DNA from: Saussurea involucrata
Lineage: Eukaryota > Streptophyta > Magnoliopsida > Asterales > Asteraceae
Reading direction: 5' to 3'
NCBI GenBank assembly: GCA_033807775.1
Contig: CM066319.1
Location: 159,903,983-159,967,982 of the forward strand
DNA: 64,000 bases
Part shown: piece by piece, positions 9,537-22,200 of the stretch
Position numbering within the stretch: the stretch's first letter is position 1
Layout: the number at the start of each line of letters is the position of its first letter
Position numbers and translations under genes: made by a program
Notes under the pieces: model-generated
What the model was told of the DNA's origin: nothing
Database searches by the model: none
Seen by the model: the letters and a program-made list of their open reading frames with translations, nothing else

Positions 9537-11230
9537 CGGAAGTGGTCTTTGCTTTGAAGTTGTGGCGACATTATTTGAATGGCACAAAGTGTACTCTCTT
9601 CACTGATCATAAAAGCGTCAAGTACATTTTCGACCAAAAGGAACTCAATATGCGACAAAGAAGATGGGTTGAGTTGTTGAAGGACTACGATTGTGAACTA
9701 CTCTATCATCCGGGAAAGGCTAACGTGGTAGCGGATGCCCTAAGCCGAAAAAGTCATGGGAGTGAAAATATGATAACTCTCACAAGGATTGATGTAATAT
9801 CAAGTTTGATGGAGAGCATCAAGGCATTCAAAGAAGAGGCACTCCAAGAGGTTAACCTTAAAGAAGAAGTAATGGTGAAGCAAAAGGAACACCTAATGGA
9901 GGATAGTCGTGGGCTCAAACTCTTCCAAGGACGAATTTGGGTGCCGAAGTTGGGAGGAAACCGCGAGTTACTCCTAGACGAGGCACATAAATCTAAGTAC
10001 TCCATTTATCCCGGTAGCACGAAAATGTATATGGACTTGAAGTTGATTTATTGGTGGCCGGTGATGAAGCTCGACGTCGCCAACTATGTGGAAAGGTGCA
10101 CCACTTGCCTTCTAGTCAAGGCGGAACATCAAAATCCGTATGGGAATTTGCAACCTTTGACGATTCCAGAATGGAAATGGGATAATGTCAACATGGTCTT
10201 TGTGACCAAGCTACCCAAGACGTTGTGGGGTCATGATACAATTTGGGTAATAGTGGACCATTTGACCAAGAGCGCAAACTTTCTAGCCATGAGGGAAACG
10301 CTACCGATGGAGAAATTGGCTAGACTCTACATCAACGAAATCGTTTCAAGGCACGGGGTACCGGTATCTATTGTATCCAATCGGGATAGTCGATTCACTT
10401 CTAACTTTTGGGCTAGTTTCCAAAAGGAATTGGGAACAAAGGTTAAGTTAAGCACGACTTATCATCCCCAAACAGACGGTCAAAGCGAGTGAGCTATACA
10501 AACTCTTGAAGATATGTTGAGATCGTGTGTTATTGACTTCGGGGGAAGTTGGGACACGCATGTACCCTTGGTGGAGTTCGCGTACAACAATAGCTACCAT
10601 TCAAGCCTTAAGGCCTCTCCGTTCGAAGCTTTGTACGACCGAAGATGTAGGACTTCGGTGTGTTGGCTTGAAGCGGGAGAGAAACAATTTTCCGGGCCGG
10701 AGATTGTGCAAGAAACCGCGGACAAGGTTAATGAAATCCGAGACGCTGAAAGCGGCTCAAGACCGACAAAAGAGGTACGCGAACAAGAAGAGACGCTCGA
10801 TTGAATTTCAAGTGGGTGACCGAGTCATGCTAAAAGTGTCTCCTTGGAAAAGCATCATCCAGTTTGGGAAGCGTGGGAAGATTAGCCCCCGTTTCCTTGG
10901 ACCCTTCACTATTTTGGAGCGAATTGGACCCCAAGCTTACAACTTAGACTTACCACCGGAAATGGACGGGATTCATCCTACCTTTCATCTTTGCTACCTA
11001 CGGAAGTGCTTAGCCGAAGAGGAGAATGTCATTCCTTTGACGAAGATTAGGGTGGACAACGGGAACAGATGCGTGGAAGTTCGGAAGCAATACTCGAATC
11101 GAAAATGAAGAAACTTCAACACAAGGACATGACGATGGTCAAGGTTCAATGGAAGCACCACCGCGGTGCTAATGTGACGTGGGAATCGCAAGAAGATATG
11201 AAGCGGCGATGTCCTCACATGTTTGACTAG
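9537..11230 (+). pseudogene. Chromovirus RNase H-integrase-chromodomain-like 3' polyprotein, copy 3
   Basis: Order: RNase H C-half (TDHKS, ADALSR); integrase zinc region (CTTCLLVK); catalytic core; C-terminal GPF/Y-like module (KISPRFLGPFTILERIG, about 10880-10925); and a chromodomain-like tail with VKVQWKHHRGANVTWE before the stop at 11228-11230. Two catalytic positions are lost: the first Asp (MDF in the family) is Val (MVFVTKLP), and the second (SDRD) is Asn (SNRD). A TGA stop follows QSE at about 10490, and frameshifts lie near 10725 and 11090. The tail places it in the chromovirus branch of Ty3/gypsy, Tekay-like in style. It is dead as a protein source. Confidence 0.85.
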
Positions 11231-11260
11231 AAGAAGATTTCGAGGATGAAATCCTATTCA

Positions 11261-11273
11261 AGGTGGGGAGGAG
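11261..11273 (+). other. Polypurine tract of the chromovirus
   Basis: AGGTGGGGAGGAG lies immediately before the LTR start TGTAACACC and about 30 bases after the polyprotein stop, the usual plus-strand primer position. Confidence 0.8.
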
Positions 11274-13147
11274 TGTAACACCGGCACTTTTGCAACCGTT
11301 AAGCCTCGTTATTATTAAGGATGATTGGGTTAGTTAACCTTGGTACTAATTAATCATGAAAGTATCCATATACGTATATATTTGCTCTAGCCTTTCAGCA
11401 TGCATTCAAGTCGTTTGGGTTTGTTTTAGGTGTTAGGGCTTGCGGTACAGATCACACGAGAGTGACATACGATAGTGCCACTGGGCACAATCGCATGGCA
11501 TAATCACCAATATTGTACCGAGAGTGGATGGGGGTTGAGTGAGAGTGACATGCGAGAGTGCCATCAGGGCACAATCACATGTCACAATAGCGAGTTTTGT
11601 ACCGAGAGATTTGAGGCTAGCCGCGATAGTGACCGGCGACCTTGACACATGGCACTATCGCTGTGTCATAGTCGCCCGTGAGGTCTATGGATATAAAAAC
11701 TCTTCTTGTCCGATTTTCAGCCACTTTTCACCAAAATCATATTAGGGTTTGTTTGGAGAGCACCTTTGGACGATTTTCTCCTCCACTTCGCCTCTCTCTT
11801 CATTTATTGAGCTAGGGTTTCCTTGGTTGCATTTTTTTCACTTCAAGAAGCATCTAGGGTACATTTAAGAGCTTTCACTCTTGCTTGGAAGCTACAACCT
11901 AAAGTGTTCTTCTCCAACTTCTAGGGTTTCATCTAGTTTTCTTGGTTTTGGCTTAAAAACCTAGATTGTGAGTTCCTAAACCTTTGATAACATTAAATAC
12001 AAGTCTTTTATTAGTTTCTCATCTTATTCACTAACATTTTCTTGAAAAGCTTCACATTTGTGGTATTAAGCTCATATCTTCACATTTTGGAGATAAGGTG
12101 CTTAATGGAGAAGAAAGGGTTATGAGGAAGTATATTGTGCATGAGACTTTCATTTTACATGATGTTATCTATTTTAAGAATATTATGTCTTAAGCTAGGG
12201 TCTTGAGCTTAATGACTTGGCTTAAGGCTTAATGAGAACATGCTTATCTTAATGATGATATGTTGTCTTAAAATGGGTGTTGATACATGTATTGATACAT
12301 TTAATACTATAACTCATGTTTATACATGTATATATATAAGGATATTCTTTGGAAGTATATGTATATGAAGTTTATGTGCTTAATGAGCTTGTAAACGTGG
12401 TTTTAAGATTACCATATGGAAATACACGTTATTGGGATGGTTGGAGTTGGACCATGTCTTGAGGGAATGTTATACATTGATGTATATGTACTACCTGGAG
12501 TAGTTGTTTAATGGTATTGACATTTTGGATGAATCATTAAGTAGGCACTAGGAGGATATAGTTTTGGGCACCACCTTGGAGGTATGTGCCTAGATCTCCG
12601 CCTTTGGGGTAATGCCTTGGAGGTAGTCCCCAATGTGCCGGTCCTTGAGGTGTTACTCGTGGGAGTAGACACTAAGGTATATTGTCTCTTGCGGTGTAAC
12701 TTGATTGGTATTTTGGGTCTCCCCCATTGATTCCAATTGTGAAAGACCATTTGTATGAATCGTGCTTATGAAATCTTGCATGCTATATCATTTATTCATC
12801 TCACTAGGCTTTTTGGCCTAACACTTGTTTGGTATTTAATGTGTGTCTCAGATTCTAGCGGAGCCACCTCTAAAAAGGTTTAAGCGGGAGCGTGTGAACT
12901 TGAGGATACACTTTTGGGTTGCCGGTGTTAGAAGACTTAATCGGACTAGAGATGACACCCATTTTGTAATCTTATTTCTACTTTAGAGAATAGATTAGTT
13001 GGTTGTCATTTCATTTCCAATATTATACATTTGTGTTTAAACAAGCAATTGCATTTTCCCCTTTTTGGGAAGCTCGTGTTATGACATTATATACCGCTCT
13101 TCCGTTTCATGGAAGTTTTTGTTTATCCCTATTTTTAGGGTGTTACA
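11274..13147 (+). repeat. 3' LTR of the chromovirus (1874 bases)
   Basis: It starts TGTAACACCGG after the polypurine tract and ends TTTAGGGTGTTACA, giving TG...CA ends. The 5' portion (11461-11690) carries a cluster of CACTATCG/CGATAGTG-type words. The rest is unremarkable AT-rich LTR sequence with no reading frame. The matching 5' LTR is not in the window. Confidence 0.85.
11461..11690. repeat. Dyad-motif cluster in the chromovirus LTR
   Basis: Words of the form GATAGTGCCA and TGGCACTATC, plus variants GAGAGTGCCA, GGCATAATC, GTCACAATAGCG and GATAGTGACC, alternate in both orientations across about 230 bases. They are looser than the other motif clusters in the window but of the same style: a short word and its reverse complement repeated at 15-40 base spacing. 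Confidence 0.55.
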
Positions 13148-13318
13148 TTTTTGGACAGGTCGGTGGCCAATAATCAAACCCAATCTGAACCCAAATATCC
13201 CCCCAAAAGTCGGGTTTCGAATTTTTGGGTTTTAGGAGATTCGGATTTTACACAAACACCTTATTCTCAGTTCGGGTTAGGTTTGGATTCCATACTAGTC
13301 GAGTTTTGCACACCCCTA
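13148..13318 (+). mobile_element. hAT-like terminal fragment
   Basis: This short AT/GGG-rich stretch with words such as AACCCAAATATCC and TTCGGGTTAGG ends in TTTTGCACACCCCTA. That is the inverted form of TAGGGGTGTGCA, a common plant hAT end. No second end or transposase is visible. Confidence 0.4.
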
Positions 13319-14092
13319 CTTTTGATCCATTTTGGATTCTTTTTGCCATTTTCTGTTTTTGGCTTTTTCTACCTTTCTTTTCCATTTTTGATATGTTTTC
13401 TTCTTTCTTTCTTTTTCGTTTCTTTTCCTTTTGTTTTTTATTTTTTTTTCGTCAGATTACATAGAAGAAGAAAAAAATATGTACAGAGTGATAAAAATAG
13501 GACAAGTAAGCAAACTTCTTTTATATCATATCGGGATATAATCAAAAGAATGAGTTACATGTTTACAAAACCACTCTTCAACAATCATTAATCTGACAAA
13601 ACTACCTTGTGAGTTTTCTTTTTTTTATCTGGTCTTCTTCAGAGTGAGCTTGCTTTTTTTCTTTCCTTTGTCCCCCTCATTTTGTTGCTCCCCCTTCAAG
13701 ACAAATTATCCGATTCCGTTCTTCGAGTGTGAACATGGTTGAATGCATCACTTCAGATCGGGTGTGAACGTGGTTGGGTTCTTTTATTTTTATAAAGGTT
13801 ATTTAATGCATTTAATTAAGATATGTATATATGATTTGTTTTAAAGTTTTTGTGATTTAAGCATGATTAGTTTTATATTTAAAATATTTACTTTTTATTG
13901 AATTAATTTATTTAGGATTCTTTTTTACAAGTTTCGTCAAAAATCACATGTGATATCCGCAATTAATCGGTGTTTTTTCCAAAAAATATCTAATTTCGTC
14001 AAAGTATCATATGTGATATTGAATAGTAAATTTAAGTGGAAAATAAATGTAAGTTATCTACATTATCACATGCATTACAAAACAAATGACTT
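13319..14092. other. AT-rich intergenic sequence
   Basis: Long pyrimidine runs (13330-13460) and low-complexity AT follow. One GCTCCCCCTT at about 13687 resembles the polypurine tracts of the copia elements in minus orientation and may be a relic. No credible coding sequence is seen. Its right end is the left flank of the SIRE-like element. Confidence 0.5.
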
Positions 14093-14097
14093 GTACC

Positions 14098-15039
14098 TGT
14101 TGGTGTCGAAGGGTTATACAAGTTTGTAGAAGGGGGTTGAATACAAACACACGTTTTTACTTTTCTAAATTGTTTATTGATAAATCAAGACAATTTACAA
14201 CTTGTTGCGGAACAAGATTAAGGATAAACCTAATCTAAACAAGTTAAGAACACTAAGTTTCTTGCACTAGAAAGAGTTAAAGAAATTACGAATAATAACT
14301 TAACAATAAGAGAGAAATAAGAAGATTGTCCGAGCACACTTCAAAACTGAAGTAGGGTTCTTCTTATATACTGCATGCATTTAATGCATGGAAGTATGGC
14401 TTTACACGTGGCAGCAGCTGAGTGGTTGCATGTCATTGACCTTTGTAGACAACCTTAGTAGCCGCATGGTGCATAGTGTAGAATCAGAGTTGTTGTACGA
14501 TTACAGACAAAATGGATGTCCGTTCTGACAGTTCGTACGGAGACGTGCAAGGGAGGTAAGACAATAGTAACATGCAAGGAGACTTCATGATCAGCTTTCG
14601 TTGAGTCAGATTTTTATCAGCGAATGATAAAGTTCAGCGATTGCTGAAGTCTTCTACTTGATACTTCACGTTGAATGGACAAATCTTGGCTTCGCTGATA
14701 TCCGCATCAGTTCTTTAGTAGACTTGTCGCTGGTTCTTGAGCTTGATCTTCGACTTCAGCGTAGAACTTTGGTTGACGTGAAACTTGTCTTCAGAGATCA
14801 TAAGTAAATAAACTAAACTATCAGCGATCATCAATTGAACAGAACAGACTCGGAGCTATATGATGATGAACAGTGTTCGCTGAATAACTAATCTAAAGAG
14901 TGAGAGTTCCTATCAGTGGTACTGTAAAGTCTTAGTACTTATCAGCGATAGTGAAACTCTAATACATATCATTTACTTACAATTTTCACTAAGTGTTAAG
15001 AGAGGGTCATTATCAAATCACTGAGGGTTTGGATCAACA
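14098..15039 (-). repeat. 3' LTR of the SIRE-like element (942 bases)
   Basis: It matches the LTR at 36362-37304 over its whole length. TCAGCGA or TCGCTGA starts at 14617, 14634, 14692, 14821, 14877 and 14942. A partial third copy of its right third lies at 23470-23753 inside the rearranged Athila. That copy shares its diagnostic bases with this LTR and not with the 5' LTR. Confidence 0.9.
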
Positions 15040-15056
15040 ATCTCCCCCTATTTGAT
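15040..15056 (-). other. Polypurine tract of the SIRE-like element
   Basis: On the minus strand AAATAGGGGGAGATT directly precedes the LTR start TGTTGATCC. This is the expected plus-strand primer. Confidence 0.85.
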
Positions 15057-15307
15057 TATGACATAGCAACAAGGAAAATTGCTATTTAATGAAAACATAA
15101 GGATAAAAAGAACTCATAAAATATTTGTCCCTTTTACTGTTTTCTGGGATCTTTTCAGTACTGATGGAGTAAAGTACATTCCCTGAAAATTTTCTTTAAA
15201 CTTCGTAAAGATTACAGAGGGAAGTGGAAAAATTACAAGTACAGCAAATAAAATTACAAGTACAAAAGATGTAGACAGATAAGGATAGAAAGAATTACAA
15301 GGCGATC

Positions 15308-16456
15308 CTATCCGTCAAAAGGTTCTTCCTTAATGAGAAGTTCATCAAGGGTCTTTGATGTGGGAATCATCCAGTCAGGGACCGTTACACCTTGATCCTT
15401 TTTGTTCTTTGCTTCTTCAAAGATCAGGGGTTTGAGGTGACGTGCCTGAATGTCGCGTTTGACTTCACACCAATGTATTAGGTCTCTGAGTTGTTCGATG
15501 GGAGTGATTGGAAGCTCAGATATGCATTGAAAGTGTTGATTTCCATAGCAGTCTAGAAAGAAGATGCCATAGGGTTCACTTACGACTTTTCCAGGGATGA
15601 AAGTTTCACCAGGAGGCAGGGAGGTGTCAAGTATTGAGAGGTCAGGGTCACGACCAAGTACTTCTTCGCGTGAGAAACCTATACCTGTTTCATTCCGTAT
15701 AGGAGGACCTGAGTCTGAGGTTTTCTTTTTCTTTGCAGAGGCCCTTCCTTGTTGAGGTGGAAAAATAGTGGAAGGAGGAATATCCACAGCAGAAGAAACC
15801 AAGTCGATCTTAGAATTTAAAATTTTCTCGACATGGCTCTTGAACTTTGAGCGAGATCGCTGAATGGATAATTTCACTTCCAACCATTCAGAGAAACCAA
15901 ACTTCTCTAATGAAGTAGCGTAGAAGGTTTGCTTGGTTTTGTCTTCTCTGAATACGTCAACTTCAACAACATGAACGTCTACAAACGTTTTTCCTCTGAT
16001 ATTTACCTTGATGATTTTGGATGGTCGAGATCGATAGTTCAGCATTTCTTTACACCATTCCAAAGTCGAATCAGATACCTTAGTCTTTTCTTCAACGATC
16101 CTTTGGGCATCATCCCATAGCTGACGTTGGACATCAATGGGAGTTCTTTTCAGCGCGGGGTCTTTTACCGATTGTTGGACAAGCTGGATGGCGAGAGCCT
16201 TATCTTTTTCTTCAGCTTCCTTCTTTTCGGTGAGTAATCTTTCAACTCTTTAATGATCCTCGTATTCTTTCCTTGATATCCTGAACTTTGTGGGAGCAGG
16301 GATTTTGTCACGAGGAAGAATGATTCGCTGATCTTCAAGCTGTTTGATCCTTCCATCTCTTTTTTCTTGATCCTCTTCACTTAGCTTTTGAGGAGCCAAA
16401 GAAGGTCTGTTTTTGTGAGAGAGCAACTGTTCTTCAGGTTCATCAGTCTCAGTGGT
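15308..16456 (-). pseudogene. Env-like frame of the SIRE-like element, distal (C-terminal) part
   Basis: Reading from the Athila insertion at 16456, the frame opens with TTETDEPEEQ and is charged and helix-forming (KEYEDH...EKKEAEEKDKALAIQ). It contains one stop near 16250 (TAATGA), then a long open part (16063 to 15308, 251 codons) ending KEEPFDG. This last part has a segment KIIKVNIRGKTFVDVHVVEV and a basic KKKK patch. The frame continues the coiled-coil protein encoded at 26757-29660. Its place after pol corresponds to the second frame of SIRE elements, called env-like. I see no convincing membrane segment, so the envelope label is by position only. Confidence 0.55.
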
Positions 16457-18040
16457 TGATAACTCTATTTTTAGAGTTATTATTTCCATTTATTTTCCAC
16501 TTTATTTTGTCAATTTTAGCCATTTCACTTCTTATAACCCCCATTCTTGGTATATTTCACGAAAACGAGCAAAAGGAGTGAACCATGGTCTTTAATAAAT
16601 TATTTGGTAGAATTTGGGTGTTTTTCACGTTTTATCCTGCAGTGACCACTGTTGTGCCCACTCCGGGTCCCCACTCTTCGAGCAGATCAAAAAGAAGAAA
16701 AAAAAACTATTAGTTGGGATCTAATTTTCTGGAGGAGGAAGGTTCATATGGCAGAGAAATGGCTGGAGAAGTACAAAGTAGTTTTCATTAGAGATAGCAT
16801 CAAGTACACCTCCTTGTACTTGGAGATTGACTTGGAAAAGGGACCATTGGGTAAAAGGATTACCCATAGAGCTGAATTCTGCCACAACACAGCAGTCTTT
16901 ACCCATTGGAAGACCCACCTCTTTTGTGTAATACCCAACTCCTTCTCCTAGTATATAAAGGAGCACTTGGGTACCATTAAATGCATGCTTGGCTATCATC
17001 TTTGAATACTTGTTTAGTCTTAAATTCTCTCAACTACCACATTAGCTTTAGTATTTTATTTACTGCAGTAACTAGTTTTAATTTTCAGTAATTTACTTTC
17101 TTAGTTTAATTGTAATTCGAACTACACAGTGCAGGGACGACTTCTCGCTCCCCACTGTGAGCAGTTAATTCAAGTCACTTTCAGTTTTATTATATGCAAA
17201 CCTTCATCTTTTGTTTTCTTTACTTCGGAAATGCAAGGCTAAATATCCTTTGGGATGTAGGAAAGAGAAGTACCTGGATTTTATTAAAAATGCTTGAGTA
17301 ATCTTTGTACTTAGAATATTTGTTGTTTTAGTCATTCATTCTCGATATTTACCCAAAGATGCGAACAAGCCGATCACTTGCAAGGATCTAAAGTCTAGTT
17401 CTCAACTTAGAAATAAGTAGAACGCAGTGACACGAGCTTGAATGATGCTAGGGGATTCGAAAGAATTCTTTTGACACTTACGAAAGTGAGGTCGGCACAG
17501 TGAGCTAATCTCAACCCACTGGAGTAGTAGGCAAGCTAATTTGTGTATTAAAAACACTTAGAGTATTTGTCTCTACACATTCCATCGAGACCTGAAAAGG
17601 TCCATTTTTGAGATTACCATTGACAAAACAATAAATACGACAAGTATGAGATTTTTATCTAACGGTGTGAGTATTTTGTAACCGGGCTTTTCTAGCGAAA
17701 ATGCCTACCTCGAATACAAGGATCATTTTTAGGACCGAGTATTTGGTATAAAATCTAGGGAAAATCTAACCTACATTCCTCCTTTTAAATCTTAGTAAAA
17801 TCGTTAAAGTAGCTATTTCACCAACCAAACCAAAGTATTATTTTCCTCTCTAATTGAAACTTGTAAAAGGAACTCATGAGAACCGTATTGTCTTGATTGT
17901 CCAGTCCCTGTGGATTCGATTCTGGTATTTTACCAACTATTACTTGTTGTGACGATCATAGTGGACAGTGTACACTTGCACTTCCCACTGTGGACAGTTT
18001 GCAACCCACTGCGATTAAAACACACATTTTGCACGCAACA
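16457..18040 (+). repeat. 5' LTR of Athila (1584 bases)
   Basis: It runs from TGATAACTC to GCACGCAACA and ends seven bases before the primer site. The CCCACTG word starts at 17151, 17515, 17984 and 18005. A TATA-like CTAGTATATAAAGG occurs at about 16949-16962. It is nearly identical to the LTR at 25169-26756 apart from small indels. Confidence 0.9.
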
Positions 18041-18046
18041 AGTTTT

Positions 18047-18064
18047 TGGCGCCGTTGCCGGGGA
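18047..18064 (+). other. Athila primer-binding site (Asp-tRNA type)
   Basis: TGGCGCCGTTGCCGGGGA is the characteristic Athila primer site, complementary to the 3' end of aspartic-acid tRNA. Confidence 0.9.
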
Positions 18065-18143
18065 TTGGCGTGATTTTTAAATCTCAAGACATTAGTTTTT
18101 GTTCGAGCCCGAGTAACTCGTTTTTCTAAGCTGTTCGTGTTGT

Positions 18144-19241
18144 ATGCCACGGCGACAACTCGAACATTTGGTTCCAATCGATCTTGAAATAGAAAAGACT
18201 TTTAGAAGAAGGCGTAAAAACAAAAATCGACAACCCCCTGTGATCCCCACTGTAAACATGGCAGCAGTACCGCCACCCGTAGTGGAGACCACAATCACGA
18301 TTGCCGATAACAAGGATCGAAAAATACGGGACTATGCTACTTCCGGAGTTGGTGATTTAAGCTCCGGGATTTTGAGACCCAATATTGTTGCAAATCACTT
18401 TGAACTCAAACCGGTGATGTTTCAAATGATCCAAGCCATGGGTCAGTTTGGAGGATCACCATCTGAGGATCCACAATCGCACTTAAAATCTTTTTTAGAG
18501 ATGACTGATTCCTTTCAATTACAAGGTGTGAGTGAGGAAGCATTAAGGTTAAGACTTTTTCCTTTTTCATTAAGGGATAAGGCGAAGACTTGGCTGAACT
18601 CACACGCACCTCATTCGATAACCACTTGGGATGAACTTGATGATAAATTTTTGCAAAAATACTTTCCTCCCACGAGGAATGTAAGATTTCGAAATGATAT
18701 TATTCTGTTTAGACAAGAAGAAGATGAGGCTATTTCGGATGCATGGGAACGATTTAAAGATTTACTTCGAAAGTGCCCACATCATGGCATCCCACATTGC
18801 ATCCAATTGGAGACCTTTTACAATGGTCTTGCCAATGCAGCCAAAATCATCTTAGATGCAACAGCCGGTGGAACATTCACGAGTAAAACCTACAATGAAG
18901 GATATCAAATCTTAGAAAAAGTGTCCAACAACAATACCGAGTGGTCCAATCCTAGAGCGGTAGTACCAAAGACCAACACCATCGATTCTGAAGCACTTAA
19001 AACCATGAATGCGCAGTTAGTGGCCTTGACCAAAATCGTTTTGAACCAAAATAGAGGCCAAGTTAATTCCGCAACCCATCTCGCCGAAAACTGCTCCCTC
19101 TGTGGAGAGGAGCATGTTTTTGATTTTTGTCCAGCAAATCCCGAATCTGTTAATGTCATAGGGACCAACCCGAGGAACAACCCTTATTCACAGACTTATA
19201 ATCCAGGTTGGAAATCATCCGAATTTCTCTTGGTCTGGTAA
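18144..19241 (+). pseudogene. Athila Gag
   Basis: The start is the ATG of MPRRQLEH at 18144, shortly after the primer site. A basic N-terminus (RRRRKNKNR) is followed by a retrotransposon Gag capsid domain. Its visible motifs are DPQSHLKSFLEM, LRLRLFPFSLRDKAKTWL and FLQKYFPPTRN, at about residues 115-190. A single zinc knuckle-like CSLCGEEHVFDFC lies near residues 315-330. A one-base shift at about 19206-19212 ends this frame early. The continuing frame (Gln/His/Pro-rich, then MNQTQAA at 19453) carries on into pol, so Gag-Pol was originally one polyprotein. The protein would assemble the particle that packages the RNA. Confidence 0.85.
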
Positions 19242-22200
19242 TCAAGGACCCCAACCCCAAGGGCCGAGTCATATCCAGCAAAGACCACACAACCCCCCTG
19301 GATTTCAATCACATCACAGTGGGCAATCCTCACATCACAGTGGGCAGCACCTACAAAACTTTCACCAAGGGCAGTCCTCACAACCATACCAACCACGATC
19401 CAACCAACCAGCTGAGGTACAACAATCGATTGAATCAATTCTCAAAGGTTTTATGAACCAAACCCAGGCAGCCATTAGGAACATAGAGACTCAAGTAGGA
19501 CAACTAGCCGTTGAAGTTAAGAATAGACCACCAGGGACGTTACCTAGTGACACCGAGCAAGCTAGGGTGATAGGAAAAGGACCAGAACATGTCAATTCCA
19601 TAACACTTAGGAGTGGAAAGGATCTGAAAGATATCGTTTTTGAGTCTGATGATTCGCCTCAAATACCCACTGTGAGCACCACAGTGGGCACTCCTCAAGT
19701 CACTGTGATCCCCACAGTGGGGACCGACATCCCTGACCTTCTCACTCTTGGACCTGTCCCAAAGCCTACTATTCCAAAGCCAATACCACAGCAAGCTCAA
19801 ATTGACCCACGAAATATTCCTTTTCCTGAAAGAATGAAGCCGAAAAATGTCGATGTTCAATTTAAAAAATTCTTAGACATTTTTAAACAACTTCACATTA
19901 ACATACCTTTGGTAGAGGCTCTCGAGCAAATGCCAAGCTATGTTAAATTTTTAAAGGATATTTTGAACAAAAAGAAAAGATTGGGTGAGTTTGAAACTGT
20001 AGCTTTGTCCGAGGAATGTAGTGCACTCCTTACTAGCAAGATTCCACCTAAGTTGAAAGACTCGGGTAGTTTCACCATTCCATGCACAATAGGAGGACAA
20101 GAAGTAGGTCAAGCACTCTGCGATCTAGGAGCTAGTGTCAACTTGATGCCTTTGTCGATTTTTAACAAGTTAGGTATTGGAGAGGCTAGACCCACAACCG
20201 TGACATTACAACTAGCCGACCGATCCATTGCCTACCCCAAAGGGAAAATAGAAGACGTTCTGGTCCAAGTGGATAAGTTTATCTTCCCCGCTGATTTTCT
20301 ATTTCTAGATTATGAGGCTGATAAAGAAATCCCAATCATCTTAGGGCGTCCGTTTCTTGCAACCGGACGTACCTTGATCGATGTGCACAAGGGAGAACTC
20401 ACGATGAGAGTTAATGACCAAGAGGTGACATTCAATGTTTTTAAGTCTCTTAAATATATAGATACCGAAGATTGCTTTGCCTTAAGTTCGATTTATGGAA
20501 CCCACAGTCTTGACACACTGCCCACAGTGGGGAATACAGTTCCCACAGTGGGGAGTGATATTGAGCACTCTGAATCTGAGAGTGATGACACTTTTGAGGA
20601 TGAGTGTAACGGAATGGTTGCAGCTTTTGAACCTCTGGACTTTAAGGATAGAGATGTTCAACCCCCTTCAATAGAACAACCCCCCGAGTTAGAGCTTAAA
20701 CCATTGCCTTCCCATTTAAAATATGCTTATCTCGCTAAAGATAATAAACTTCCCGTTATTATCTCTTCCAAACTTAGTGAGAAACAAGAACAACTTATGA
20801 TCGATTTGTTGATGAAGCATAAAGGAGCAATTGGTTGGACCATAGCGGACATTAGAGGAATTAGCCCCTCTTTATGTCAACATAAGATTAACTTGGAGAG
20901 TGACCACACTGGAAAAGTCCAACCTCAAAGAAGGTTGAACCCCATCATGAAGGAGGTAGTTAAGAAAGAAGTCTTGAAGTGGTTAGATGCGGGTATTATC
21001 TATCCCATTGCTAGTAGTAGTTGGGTGAGCCCCGTTCAATGTGTCCCAAAAAAGGGAGGGACGACCGTAGTAAAGAACGAAAAGAATGAGCTCATTCCCA
21101 CTAGGACTGTCACGAGATGGAGAATATGCATGTACTATAGACAACTCAACTTGGCCACTAAGAAAGACCATTTTCCCTCACCTTTCATCGACCAAATGCT
21201 TGATAGGTTAGCGGGAAAGGAATTTTATTGTTTTCTAGATGGATACTCCGGATACAACCAAATCCACATAGCCCCCGAGGACCAAGAAAAGACCACCTTT
21301 ACTTGTCCCTATGGTACTTTTGCATTCCGGAGAATGCCATTTGGATTGTGTAATGCACCCGCCACTTTCCAACATTGTATGATGGCCATTTTCACCGACA
21401 TGATTGAGGATACCATAGAAGTTTTTATGGACGATTTTTCCGTGATAGGGACATCATTCGACAATTGCCTAGGAAATCTAGAGAAAAGCCTAATGAGATG
21501 TGAGAGCCACGACCTTATTTTGAATTGGGAAAAATGCCTTTTTATGGTAGAGGAAGGTATTGTCCTAGGTCATCTTGTCTCAAAAAGAGGGTTGGAAGTT
21601 GACAAAGCCAAGCTTGAGGTAGTGGCACAACTTCCCGAACCCACAACGGTAAAAGGTATTAGAAGCTTCTTGGGTCACGCAGGTTTTTATAGGAGGTTCA
21701 TCAAGGATTTTTCAAAAATAACAAAAACCCTATGTATCCTGTTGCAGCATGAAAAAGATTTCATTTTTACAAAAGAATGCCGAGATGCTTTTGATAAAAT
21801 CAAGGAAGCTTTAGTCACAGCACCCATAGTGACCACTCCTGACTGGTCACTCCCATTCGAAGTAATGTGTGATGCCAGCGATTGGGCTATGGGGGCTGTT
21901 CTCGGACAGAAAAAGAACAAAGTTTTTCACCCCATTTATTATGCAAGTAAAACACTGATTGAAGCTCAGATTAATTACACTGTTACTGAAAAAGAATTAC
22001 TTGCGGTGGTGTTTGCTTTTGATCGTTTCAGGTCATACTTAATAGGGACGAAGGTCATAGTGCACACTGATCATGCAGCAGTAAAATATTTAATTACCAA
22101 AGCTGATTCTAAGCCTCGGTTAATTAGATGGGTTTTATTGCTACAAGAATTTGACCTTGAAATCGTCGACAGGAAAGGAACAAGCAATCAAGTAGCCGAC

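Larger units (their letters stand above)
5534..10180 (+). repeat. Tandem triplication of a hAT/chromovirus/copia chimera (unit about 1.93 kb)
   Basis: Three copies start at the same CCGGAACCGG block at 5534, 7461 and 9385. Each contains a hAT-type end, then chromovirus RNase H/integrase sequence; the first two also contain a copia leader and LTR. In copies 1 and 2 the chromovirus stops at the codons for EWKW (6294 and 8220) and jumps to AACCGG copia leader. In copy 3 the chromovirus runs on past 10180. So EWKW/AACCGG is the duplication junction. Copy 3 has an extra stretch of roughly 35 bases near 9456-9490, which accounts for the unequal spacing. Copies are nearly identical, so the event looks recent relative to the insertions it contains. 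Confidence 0.85.

Noticed and set aside
11433..11745. Overlapping frames of about 70 codons on both strands with repeated Cys/His/Val words
   Set aside because: They are translations of the dyad-motif cluster in the LTR, have no start context or homology, and occur in several frames equally.
13151..13591. 146-codon frame ending in MFTKPLFNNH, like the copia RNase H end
   Set aside because: The rest is Phe/Ser-rich translation of pyrimidine runs, with no other RNase H motif and no supporting frame; the match is probably chance.
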